From the NCBI RefSeq assembly GCF_009828585.1, contig NZ_WSRZ01000010.1, positions 62,001-126,000 on the forward strand: a stretch of DNA of 64,000 bases. Direction: 5' to 3'. This document shows, piece after piece, positions 54,298-61,979 of the stretch; the stretch's first letter is position 1; the number at the start of each line of letters is the position of its first letter. Source of the DNA: Shewanella litoralis (GTDB lineage Bacteria; Pseudomonadota; Gammaproteobacteria; Enterobacterales; Shewanellaceae). A model generated the notes under the pieces. That model searched no databases, was not told the DNA's origin, and worked only from the letters and a program-made list of their open reading frames with translations. Both the position numbers and the translations under genes were made by a program.

Positions 54298-54864
54298 ATG
54301 CGTACTCAAGTTCATTTTCCGTTACTCCATCGTCTGTTGCATTGGGGATTAGCCTTGACCATGATGGTGATGTTACTCACTGTGTTGTTACGCTTAGGGT
54401 GGATGGAAAAAAATCATATGGCGGCGGTGATTACACAGGGCTTAGCCAAAATTGATGTGCTGATCACCGACAAGCAAGCCGTTAGCATTGCAAAAGGGAT
54501 CCGTGGTGTGATGTTTAAATGGCATATTTACTTTGGCTATGCGGTAAGCGTATTTGTTGTTGCTCGTTTTGCATACATGGTTAAATTTGGCCTGCATTAT
54601 CCATCGGCATTCAGTGCTCAGGCTACCACGAAGCAAAAATTTCAAGCATGGGTGTATTGGTTATTCTATGCCGGCGTCGCCATGTCAGTGAGCACTGGGT
54701 TATTACTTGAATTTGGCCCTGAGGCCATAGAGCAACAAGTCGAAACCATTCACAAACTCGCATTGTGGTATTTTATCCCGTTTATCAGTTTGCATTTGGC
54801 GGGTATTTTGCTGGCAGAAGCCGGTCATGATAAAGGTGTAGTCTCTAAAATGATTGGTGGTTAA
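54298..54864 (+). CDS. Cytochrome b561-type membrane protein
   Basis: 188 residues with four membrane segments: HFPLLHRLLHWGLALTMMVMLLTVLL, KWHIYFGYAVSVFVVARFAYMV, FQAWVYWLFYAGVAMSVSTGLLLEF and IHKLALWYFIPFISLHLAGILLAE. Likely haem-ligating histidines are in LLHRLLHW, KWHIYFGY, ETIHKLAL and SLHLAG, the pattern of the cytochrome b/b6 (b561) domain. It should pass electrons across or within the inner membrane. It lies upstream of, and on the same strand as, the thioredoxin-DUF3570-ApbE genes; a 248-bp gap with a hairpin separates them, so linkage to that pathway is suggestive only. Confidence 0.87.
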   Translation: MRTQVHFPLLHRLLHWGLALTMMVMLLTVLLRLGWMEKNHMAAVITQGLAKIDVLITDKQAVSIAKGIRGVMFKWHIYFGYAVSVFVVARFAYMVKFGLHYPSAFSAQATTKQKFQAWVYWLFYAGVAMSVSTGLLLEFGPEAIEQQVETIHKLALWYFIPFISLHLAGILLAEAGHDKGVVSKMIGG

Positions 54865-54997
54865 TCAATCTGATGTGATGGTCTGCTCCCATTGCTTCTC
54901 CCATTGCTGCATCGATGTGCCTGATTGAAGTGGTGACAAACAATCAAAATGGCAGAAGACCAACATGATGATTTCAACAATAGGGTTAGAGAGGTTA

Positions 54998-55032
54998 AAT
55001 AGCTCAAGACATAACCTCTTGAGCTATTTCTG
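54998..55032 (+). terminator. Possible terminator after the cytochrome b gene
   Basis: AATAGCTCAAGA / TCTTGAGCTATT, a 12-bp perfect stem with a 7-nt loop followed by only TCTG, so termination would be weak. Confidence 0.5.
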
Positions 55033-55112
55033 TGAGTGCAGTTTATTGCTTAAGTAAACCTTAAGATTGGTCATCTAGTGTGTTATTCATCTAGTCATTA
55101 GGCGAAAATATA

Positions 55113-55616
55113 ATGCCAAAGAAGTTATTTTCACTCTCCTCAAACATCACCGCGACTTTACTGAGCCTTGCACTTGGTATCAGTACCGCGGTAATTGCAG
55201 CTCCTTCATTAGATCACACTGTGTTAGATGCTAAAGCTCAACCCGTTAGCCTACAGCAATATGCTGGTAAAGTGGTATACGTCGATTTTTGGGCGTCATG
55301 GTGTGGGCCGTGTCGTAAGTCATTTCCCTGGATGAATGCCATGCAGGCTAAATATCAGCAACAGGGATTAGAGGTTGTGGCCATTAACCTTGATGTTGAC
55401 ACTGCATTAGCTCATGAGTTTTTATCTAAAATACCTGCCACATTTAATCTGACGTTTAATCCTGAAGGTGATGTTGCCAAAGCATTTGATTTACAAGGAA
55501 TGCCCAGCAGCTTTTTGTTTAATCGCCAAGGCGAATTAGTGCAAACGCATATGGGCTTTTTTGAAGAGAACATTTCTGCCTACGAGCAAGAAATCCAAAC
55601 ATTATTACAGGAGTAA
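55113..55616 (+). CDS. TlpA-like periplasmic thioredoxin
   Basis: 167 residues with a signal peptide (to about residue 30, LALGISTAVIAAP). The redox motif WASWCGPCRKSFPWM (CGPC) and the cis-Pro loop LQGMPSSFLF show a TlpA/ResA-like thiol-disulfide oxidoreductase acting in the periplasm. It starts the run DUF4266 (4 nt later), DUF3570, ApbE and a two-component system. This gene order recurs in Shewanella and related bacteria. The substrate may be the Cys-rich tail of the DUF4266 protein (inference). Confidence 0.9.
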   Translation: MPKKLFSLSSNITATLLSLALGISTAVIAAPSLDHTVLDAKAQPVSLQQYAGKVVYVDFWASWCGPCRKSFPWMNAMQAKYQQQGLEVVAINLDVDTALAHEFLSKIPATFNLTFNPEGDVAKAFDLQGMPSSFLFNRQGELVQTHMGFFEENISAYEQEIQTLLQE

Positions 55617-55620
55617 ACTC

Positions 55621-55857
55621 ATGACTAACGTGTTTAAACCCTTTTGCAAAACGGTCGTGGCGTTAGCCATTGCCAGCAGTCTTGTGGGATGCTCAAGCTT
55701 AGGTGTTCAGCCTTGGGAAAAAGATCAATTTGCCCGTAAAGACATGGCATTAAACAGCGAGAAACTCGATTTATCTTTAGATGATCATATTTATTTCAGT
55801 AAAGAAGGTACCAGCGGTGGTCGTTCATTGGCGGGCGGAGGTTGTGGATGCAACTAA
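55621..55857 (+). CDS. DUF4266 small lipoprotein
   Basis: 78 residues from ATG 55621 (MTNVFKPFCKTVV), with CAGGAG 10 nt upstream. The lipobox SSLVGC gives Cys22. Mature protein: SSLGVQPWEKDQFARKDMALNSEKLDLSLDDHIYFSKEGTSGGRSLAGGGCGCN. The VQPWEKxxFARxDM and C-terminal GGGCGCN are the DUF4266 signature. The two tail cysteines could be redox or metal ligands. Its stop overlaps the start of the DUF3570 gene by 10 nt. Function unknown. Confidence 0.9.
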   Translation: MTNVFKPFCKTVVALAIASSLVGCSSLGVQPWEKDQFARKDMALNSEKLDLSLDDHIYFSKEGTSGGRSLAGGGCGCN

Positions 55858-57143
55858 CATCAAAACAGAGCATTGCCAGTGCCTTAGCCATTGCTAGTTG
55901 TAGCTTAATTGGCCAAGCCAATGCCGTCGAAACTGTACCAGCTAATGATGACTGGAAAGTGGACGCTGCCATTATGTATTACGGCGAGCAAGAGCGTGTA
56001 CAAGCTGTAGAGGCCATTGGTAATGTGCAAAAAGCGTTTGGAGACACCTCGTTACTAGACATGAAAGTGGTAGTCGACAGTTTAACGGGCTCATCTGCAT
56101 CGGGCGCTGTGGCTCAAGGTGAAAGCCAAACGTTTACACGTCCATCTGGTAAAGGCGAGTACACCGTTGGCGCAGGTGATACTCCACTTGATGATACTTT
56201 CCACGATACGCGAGTGCAGTTAAGTGCTAACTGGCAAGAAGTGTTTAATCAAGATTGGACAGGTAACGTCGGCGTATATGGCTCAAATGAGTTTGACTAC
56301 TTATCGATGGGATTAAACGCTGGCCTTGAACGTAGCTTTAATAAAAACAATACCACCCTGGCGTTATCGGGTGCTTTTACACAAGATGTGGTCGATCCTG
56401 TAGGAGGCCGCCCTGTTGCCTTTAGTGAGATGGTTTATCGGGCTAACTACAACAGTGACGCAGAGTACCAAGCGGCGTTTGATCAAACTCGTTTAAGTGG
56501 CGATGATACCAAGCAAACATCGGATGTCATGTTGGGTGTCACTCAAATTCTTAATCGCAATTGGTTAATGCAAGCAAACTATGGTCTGTCTAGTGTGTCT
56601 GGCTATATGAACGACCCGTATAAAATTTTGAGTGAAGTTGATAGCAATGGGATTACTCAAGGGTATCGCTACGAGAATAGACCGGATTCACGTTTAAAGC
56701 ACAGCGTGTATGTGATGACAAAAGGTGCATTAGATTCTGGCGTGGTTGATTTTTCTTATCGCTATAGTACCGATGATTGGGACATTACCTCGCACACTTT
56801 GGAAACGCATTATCGCTATTACTTTAGTCCGAGTTTTTATGGGCAGTTACACTTGCGTTATTACCAACAACAAGCGGCTGAGTTCTATCAACCTTTCTTA
56901 ATGGCCGGCGATACCCTACCAGACTATGCCAGCGCCGATTATCGCATTGGCGATATGACAGCTTATACCATCGGGCTTAAGTTTGGGCAGCGTTTATCTG
57001 GCGGGCATGAGATGACTTATCGTCTTGAGTATTATCAGCAAAATCCTGAAAACAACGGCACTGACATTCCGGGGCAGTTACAAAACTATGATTTGTTCCC
57101 ATCAGTAAAAGCGATTGTTGCTCAAGTGAGTTATTCGTTTTAA
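55848..57143 (+). CDS. DUF3570 family outer-membrane beta-barrel protein
   Basis: 431 residues from ATG 55848 (GCGGAGG upstream). Signal peptide to about residue 26 (IASCSLIGQANA). The mature protein is beta-rich and ends with an aromatic barrel signature (KAIVAQVSYSF). Conserved DUF3570 strings are present: LDMKVVVDSLTGSSASGAVAQGESQTFTRPSGKGEYTVGAG, DTPLDDTFHDTRVQLSANW. Residues 77-83 (DSLTGSS) resemble the Dxx[ST]GA[ST] flavinylation motif recognised by ApbE, which is encoded next in the operon, but with Ser in place of Ala. A porin-like or redox role is possible; none is proven. Confidence 0.88.
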   Translation: MQLTSKQSIASALAIASCSLIGQANAVETVPANDDWKVDAAIMYYGEQERVQAVEAIGNVQKAFGDTSLLDMKVVVDSLTGSSASGAVAQGESQTFTRPSGKGEYTVGAGDTPLDDTFHDTRVQLSANWQEVFNQDWTGNVGVYGSNEFDYLSMGLNAGLERSFNKNNTTLALSGAFTQDVVDPVGGRPVAFSEMVYRANYNSDAEYQAAFDQTRLSGDDTKQTSDVMLGVTQILNRNWLMQANYGLSSVSGYMNDPYKILSEVDSNGITQGYRYENRPDSRLKHSVYVMTKGALDSGVVDFSYRYSTDDWDITSHTLETHYRYYFSPSFYGQLHLRYYQQQAAEFYQPFLMAGDTLPDYASADYRIGDMTAYTIGLKFGQRLSGGHEMTYRLEYYQQNPENNGTDIPGQLQNYDLFPSVKAIVAQVSYSF

Positions 57144-57169
57144 TGTGGGTCTAATGTAATCAGAGTCAT

Positions 57170-57199
57170 AGGCCATTATTGCATGAGCAATAATGGCCT
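57170..57199 (+). other. Perfect 13-bp hairpin between DUF3570 and apbE
   Basis: AGGCCATTATTGC ATGA GCAATAATGGCCT with no T-run after it, so not an ordinary terminator. It starts 26 nt after the DUF3570 stop and ends 22 nt before the apbE start. It could stabilise the upstream mRNA or tune expression of apbE. Confidence 0.7.
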
Positions 57200-57221
57200 A
57201 ATGTTATAAACCGAGAGTCTT

Positions 57222-58136
57222 ATGGTCGCTAGTTTGTCAAATTCACATGTAAGTAATATCAGCTTACAGCCGCGTAAATGGGGTTTTTTAGGCTCATTTA
57301 AGGCAATGGCAAGTCCTTGTGAAGTGCTGATGGCCGTTAATGATGAGCACGTAGCCATGCAAATGCTACAGATGGCTTACCAGGAGGCTAAACGGATTGA
57401 GCAAAAGTTCAGCCGTTTTATTGAAGACAATCTCATTTGGCAGATAAATCATGCTCACGGTACTGCGATACCTGTTGATGCTGAGACCTTGCATTTATTG
57501 CATTTTGCCCAGCAATGTTATCAATTGAGTGACGGTGCATTTGATATCAGTGCGTGCCCACTTATGGTGTTGTGGCGTTTTGATGGCCAGCAACAAATCC
57601 CTCATCAACATGATATTAAGCAAACCTTACAACATGTCGGCTTAAACAATATCACTATCACGCAAACCCATATTCATATGCCAGTCGGGATGAGTATCGA
57701 TTTTGGTGGTATCGGTAAAGAGTATGCGGTAGACAAAGCGGCTCAAATGATTGCTCAGCGCTGGCCTCATCATTCAGTGCTGGTTAATTTTGGCGGTGAT
57801 ATTGCCTGTCCGATCACCAAAAGCGATGGCTGGCAGGTGGGAATTGAAAACCCGCAAAAATTAGATAATGCCGCAGCACTCTTAACCATTCGTCAAGGTG
57901 CGCTAGCCACCAGCGGTACAACTCGCCGTTATATTGAGGTGGATGGAAAACGTTATGGCCACATTATTAATCCCACAACGGGTTATCCTATTGAGCAGGC
58001 GCCTTTGTCTGTCACCGTGCTTGCACCTAATTGTGTGATGGCGGGAATGTTAGCCACCATGGCGATGTTAAAAGGATCAGAGGCTGAAGCCTTTTTACAG
58101 CAACAAGGTGTCGACTTTAAGGTATTTCGAGGGTAA
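57222..58136 (+). CDS. apbE: ApbE-family FAD:protein FMN transferase
   Basis: 304 residues. Family strings: FLGSFKAMASPCEVLM, QKFSRFIEDNLIWQINHAHG, SDGAFDISACPLMVLWRF, MSIDFGGIGKEYAVDKAAQMI, VNFGGDIACP, LATSGTTRRYIEVDGKRYGHIINPTTGYPI (the Mg/FAD region). ApbE moves FMN from FAD onto Ser/Thr of target proteins outside the cytoplasm. Here no signal peptide or lipobox is visible, unlike typical ApbE lipoproteins, which is odd. No NqrC, RnfG or classic FMN-binding-domain target lies nearby. The two-component genes follow 5 nt later, so they share its transcript. Confidence 0.92.
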   Translation: MVASLSNSHVSNISLQPRKWGFLGSFKAMASPCEVLMAVNDEHVAMQMLQMAYQEAKRIEQKFSRFIEDNLIWQINHAHGTAIPVDAETLHLLHFAQQCYQLSDGAFDISACPLMVLWRFDGQQQIPHQHDIKQTLQHVGLNNITITQTHIHMPVGMSIDFGGIGKEYAVDKAAQMIAQRWPHHSVLVNFGGDIACPITKSDGWQVGIENPQKLDNAAALLTIRQGALATSGTTRRYIEVDGKRYGHIINPTTGYPIEQAPLSVTVLAPNCVMAGMLATMAMLKGSEAEAFLQQQGVDFKVFRG

Positions 58137-58141
58137 AAAAT

Positions 58142-58801
58142 ATGCGTGTATTACTGATTGAAGATAATAAATTACTCGCCCAAGGCGTGGTAATGAGTTT
58201 GGCTAAGGAAGGCATTCAAGTTGATCATTTATCATCGTTTAAGCAGGCGCAAGTGGCACTCAACAACGAAGATTTTAGCGCGATTATTCTAGATTTAGGC
58301 TTACCCGATGGCGATGGTGCCGAGTTGTTAAAACAATGGCGCCGAAGTGGTGTATCTTTACCTATTATCGTGCTCACAGCGAATACTGACTTTGATACTC
58401 GCTTGGCTTGTTTAGATATAGGTGCAGATGATTACCTCAGTAAACCTTTTGATGTTAGAGAATTAATCGCGCGGCTGCGAGCCATTATTCGACGCCAGCA
58501 TGGTTTAGACAATAACCAATTTAGCTACGGCGCACTCGACATAGATTTTACTCGTTGTGAAGTGCATTTTCGGGATGAATTAGTGTCATTGTCACGCCGT
58601 GAGTATCAGTTAATACTGGAGTTTGCTCAATCAGCAGGACGGGTATTAACCCGCAGTCAACTCGAACAATTAACTTATGGTTGGGACGAGGTCGGCAGTA
58701 ATTCGATTGAGGTGCACATACATCATTTACGAAAAAAAATGGCCACTGAATTAATTAAAACGGTACGGGGCATCGGCTATATCTTGACTGAGACGCTGTA
58801 G
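58142..58801 (+). CDS. OmpR-family response regulator
   Basis: 219 residues. Receiver domain (1-115): acidic pocket EDN (9-11 region), phospho-acceptor Asp in IILDLGLPDGDGA (about 51), Thr in LTANTD and Lys in DYLSKPFD. C-terminal winged helix (about 125-215: FSYGALDIDFTRCEVHFRDELVSLSRREYQLILEFAQSAGRVLTRSQLEQLTYGWDEVGSNSIEVHIHHLRKKM). QseB/PmrA-like. It begins 5 nt after apbE and probably controls the preceding redox cluster. The sensor kinase is 132 nt downstream, after a 7-bp tandem repeat. Confidence 0.95.
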   Translation: MRVLLIEDNKLLAQGVVMSLAKEGIQVDHLSSFKQAQVALNNEDFSAIILDLGLPDGDGAELLKQWRRSGVSLPIIVLTANTDFDTRLACLDIGADDYLSKPFDVRELIARLRAIIRRQHGLDNNQFSYGALDIDFTRCEVHFRDELVSLSRREYQLILEFAQSAGRVLTRSQLEQLTYGWDEVGSNSIEVHIHHLRKKMATELIKTVRGIGYILTETL

Positions 58802-58808
58802 GGTGGTG

Positions 58809-58878
58809 CTATCGACTATCGACTATCGACTATCGACTATCGACTATCGACTATCGACTATCGACTATCGACTATCGA
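58809..58878. repeat. Ten perfect tandem copies of the heptamer CTATCGA
   Basis: 70 bp, exactly ten identical 7-bp units, starting 7 nt after the response regulator stop and ending 55 nt before the kinase start codon. It is the only perfect simple repeat of this size in the window. Each unit contains TATCGA, and a unit length that is not a multiple of three is typical of slippage-prone tracts. It lies in a non-coding leader, so copy number would change spacing rather than reading frame. Confidence 0.97.
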
Positions 58879-58933
58879 CAACGGAAGTACATAAGTGATT
58901 AGTCAACCTTCGTGACGATTTTTAAAGGATGTT

Positions 58934-60322
58934 ATGTTCTCATTACGATTATTATTCAGCGTGTTAATGCTACTTGGCATTGTACTTACAGTCTCGTTTT
59001 CGAGTGTATTAAGTTCTCGCGATGCCATGCATGAAGTTGAAGAGCTATTTGATGCGCAAATGGTGCAAACGGCAAAAATGCTTGAGCAGTTTTATGTTAA
59101 TCAACTCACGGAAAAACAGCTTACCCAGTTGGTGACACGACCTATATTATTTCATGTTGATGATTCCAATATCGAAACCTTTGCCGAAAAAGCCAACCCG
59201 ATATCTCTATCTTATGAACACAAACTGTCTTTTCAACTCTTGTCGACTACCGGGCAATTACTCGCCTATTCAGACAGTTCTGGTGAGCAAACGTTAACGC
59301 AGTTCACTCAAGGTTATGATACGCGCAACATCAATGGCAATTTATGGCATGTGTACAGTTATTTTTCAGCGGCTCATCAAGTGTGGATTGTTACGGCACA
59401 ACGGCATGATGTGCGCCAGGAATTAGTGTCGTTAATTGTGAGTAATACCTGGCGAACGCCATTGATTATTACTCCCATCATGATGTTTTTTATGTTGTTA
59501 TTAACCTACTTTCTGTTTAAACCGCTTAAGTTATTAGAGCGTCATTTAGATAAGCGACCCGCTCAAGATCTCACGCCAATGAACTTCACATTGCCAACGG
59601 AGTTAGCGTCAATGCAAAAAGCGCTTAACAGTTATTTGTTGCGCATTGCCGATACCATAGTGCGTGAACGTCGATTTAGTGCTGATGCCGCTCACGAGCT
59701 TAAAACCCCATTAGCGATTATTAAGTTACACAGCGATGGCTTAAATGATGTGTTGTCAGCTCAGCATCAAGATGTTCAGCAAATGACATTGCCTTACATT
59801 GATGCCATAGGCGAAGGGGTGAATAGGATAAATCATACGGTTGAGCAGTTGCTGCTGTTATCGCGAGTTGATGCCATTGAAGCGCTTAATCGTTCTGACT
59901 GTAACCTACAAAATAGTATTGATAATGTGGTCAATCAGCTCTTACATGTGATAGTCGATTACGAATGGCATATTGATATTCCCGCTGGAATGACCATTAA
60001 CGCAGACCCATTTTATCTTGAATTAGTATTAAAAAATATTATTGAGAACGCTTGTAAATACAGCCCTGTAGAGTCGCTCATTACGATTCGAGCGACTGCC
60101 CGTGGTGCGCAAACGTTGATAGAGGTAATCGATCAAGGACGTGGCATGTCTAAAGATGAAATCAGCTTAGCGAAAAACCGCTTTTATCGTGTGGATGAAA
60201 ATACCTCGCAAGGAGCAGGGCTAGGCTTATCCATTTGCCAGCATATTATTAGTTTACATCACGGCGAGTTACATTTTACTCAAGTTGAGCCACACGGTCT
60301 CAAGGTCAGTATTATCGTGTAG
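58934..60322 (+). CDS. Sensor histidine kinase (QseC-like)
   Basis: 462 residues. Membrane segments about 4-24 and 175-196 flank a periplasmic sensor of about 150 residues. A HAMP-like linker is followed by the H box FSADAAHELKTPLAIIK (His254), N box LVLKNIIENACKYSP, G1 DQGRGMSKDE and G2 GAGLGLSICQHI. It autophosphorylates His254 and signals to the response regulator at 58142. Sensed cue unknown; the cluster suggests redox or flavin status (inference). Confidence 0.94.
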   Translation: MFSLRLLFSVLMLLGIVLTVSFSSVLSSRDAMHEVEELFDAQMVQTAKMLEQFYVNQLTEKQLTQLVTRPILFHVDDSNIETFAEKANPISLSYEHKLSFQLLSTTGQLLAYSDSSGEQTLTQFTQGYDTRNINGNLWHVYSYFSAAHQVWIVTAQRHDVRQELVSLIVSNTWRTPLIITPIMMFFMLLLTYFLFKPLKLLERHLDKRPAQDLTPMNFTLPTELASMQKALNSYLLRIADTIVRERRFSADAAHELKTPLAIIKLHSDGLNDVLSAQHQDVQQMTLPYIDAIGEGVNRINHTVEQLLLLSRVDAIEALNRSDCNLQNSIDNVVNQLLHVIVDYEWHIDIPAGMTINADPFYLELVLKNIIENACKYSPVESLITIRATARGAQTLIEVIDQGRGMSKDEISLAKNRFYRVDENTSQGAGLGLSICQHIISLHHGELHFTQVEPHGLKVSIIV

Positions 60323-60356
60323 CCTACATTTTGAATGTCATTGAAACATTGAATAC

Positions 60357-60396
60357 AAAAAAAGATGAGCTGCATATAGCAACTCATCTTTTTCGT
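60357..60396. terminator. Bidirectional terminator between kinase and DUF3300 genes
   Basis: AAAAAGATGAG / CTCATCTTTTT with a 13-nt loop and U-tracts on both strands, between convergent genes. Confidence 0.88.
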
Positions 60397-60400
60397 TTTA

Positions 60401-61855
60401 TTACTGTCTTTCTCGTGATGGTTTAATGTCTCGTGAATGACTCGATTGGCGTGCTGAGTTGTCACGTTGTTGACTCATTGCTCGCGACGCTTGTTGTGGC
60501 TCACTTCGGCGCTGCGTCTTAACCTCTTGTTGTTGGCTGCGCATCGGTTTAGCTTGTGGTTCACGAACCTTTTCTACTCGGGTATTACGCTGTGCTTGTT
60601 GTACTTGCTGAGCCCGTGGTTGGTTAATAGAATTAGCCACAGATTTAACGTCATTTCTCGCCTTGGTATTGACTACGTCACGTTGGCGGCTCACCGGTTC
60701 TCTGTCGCGGCCGTAAGTTGATTTCATTGGCTCACTGTTACGTTCAAACGACTTAGGTTGACGTTGCTGGCTAAGTTCACGTTTTAGCTGCGCGCTTCTA
60801 TGTTCAACAGGTTCACTGCGTTTGTCTTGTTTCACATTTTGGTTAATGTGCTTACGTTGCTCGCTCACCTTAATTGAATCATTTCGCGACGTAACACGGC
60901 GCGGCTCATTAGCGAGTTGACGCTTTGGCTCGTGCGAGTAACTCACTGGCTTATTTCGTTTTTCATAGTGACCGTTGTAGCGTTTGCTGATCACCTGGCT
61001 GCGATAAGCCACACCTTTACGGTGCTTAGGTTTGTGCTGCCAATGTTGTGCACCATGGCTGTAGCTTATTCTGCGTGGTGTGTAGTAGCGGTAGTTTTTA
61101 TGTACAGGTACGGCTATTACACGGCGGTCATGCCAATGGAAACCACTGAAGAAAAAGTTAAAGCTAATGCGTACACCGCTGTCCCAAAAAATGGCATGAT
61201 GGTTAGGGCGATAGTTGACATAGGCTGGCGCATGCCAATATACCGGTGGGTAACGGTTCCAGCGCCAATTGCCATACACAATACGGCTGTCGTAATACGG
61301 TACATAGACAATTTCTGGACGCACAGACTCAATAATAATGCGGCGTTCAACACGCGAAACCTTTACCTGTTCAAGATCTGCCAGGTTATTGGCTTCGTCA
61401 GCTTGTTGTCTCAATGCCTGAATGGTGTCGAGCATTCGGCCTTCGTCTTGCAAAAAGGCATCGCCAAGGTTTTGCGTCCAAACCAAATCATTATTTAAAC
61501 GCTCGAGCACATTAGGAAAAGCCACTAACGCTTTAACGCTTGGGTCCCAATCTTGAGACTCGACTTCTGCCATAATTTGATTGGTGTCGCGATTACCTTG
61601 ATTGGCTAACCAGCGCTTAGCTTGCACAATCTCAAGCGGGTAGGTTGAGGCAATCAAAATATGGGTTAATAAACTGTCTGGATATAGCGCAATAGGCGCG
61701 AGCATTTGCGCAAGTTCAGCGTCACTCACCACATCATCAGCTGCATTGTATGAATATGATTCAGTTGGCTGCGCGGCTTGCACACTTGCTAATGGCATAC
61801 AAACCAAGGCTAACGCCAGTAGCGCTTTAGCGGGTGTTTGAATGGCTTTTTTCAT
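60401..61855 (-). CDS. DUF3300 domain protein with basic low-complexity tail
   Basis: 484 residues from ATG 61855 (GGAG upstream); the open frame extends 39 nt further without support. A signal peptide (MKKAIQTPAKALLALALVCMPLASVQA) precedes a DUF3300 domain (about 40-230: LAQMLAPIALYPDSLLTHILIASTYPLEIVQAKRWL, SQDWDPSVKALVAFPNVLERLNNDLVWTQNLGDAFL), then a His/Tyr/Trp-rich part (NWRWNRYPPVYWHAPAYVNY, FSGFHWHDRRVIA) and about 200 residues of Arg/Gln/Ser-rich low complexity with RQRDV, RREPQQA-like words. Periplasmic or surface; function unknown. Downstream of the PhoQ-like kinase on the same strand, 124 nt away. Confidence 0.88.
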   Translation of the reverse strand: MKKAIQTPAKALLALALVCMPLASVQAAQPTESYSYNAADDVVSDAELAQMLAPIALYPDSLLTHILIASTYPLEIVQAKRWLANQGNRDTNQIMAEVESQDWDPSVKALVAFPNVLERLNNDLVWTQNLGDAFLQDEGRMLDTIQALRQQADEANNLADLEQVKVSRVERRIIIESVRPEIVYVPYYDSRIVYGNWRWNRYPPVYWHAPAYVNYRPNHHAIFWDSGVRISFNFFFSGFHWHDRRVIAVPVHKNYRYYTPRRISYSHGAQHWQHKPKHRKGVAYRSQVISKRYNGHYEKRNKPVSYSHEPKRQLANEPRRVTSRNDSIKVSEQRKHINQNVKQDKRSEPVEHRSAQLKRELSQQRQPKSFERNSEPMKSTYGRDREPVSRQRDVVNTKARNDVKSVANSINQPRAQQVQQAQRNTRVEKVREPQAKPMRSQQQEVKTQRRSEPQQASRAMSQQRDNSARQSSHSRDIKPSRERQ

Positions 61856-61979
61856 GTTATCTCCAGTGTCATTGATGACTGTTATGTTCATCATAGCGAG
61901 CTGAAGATGAACATAAGCTGAAAGTTAACTAAAGGGTATAAAAGAGGGCGATGATTTTTATCTAGGCTGCAGCACTTTA

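Noticed and set aside
58809-58878. CRISPR-like or IS-related array
   Set aside because: Units are 7 bp with no spacers, so it is a simple sequence repeat.
60467-61498. Open frames of 84 and 193 residues opposite the DUF3300 gene
   Set aside because: They mirror the Arg/Gln/Ser-rich coding strand; the DUF3300 frame has a signal peptide, ribosome site and a known domain.
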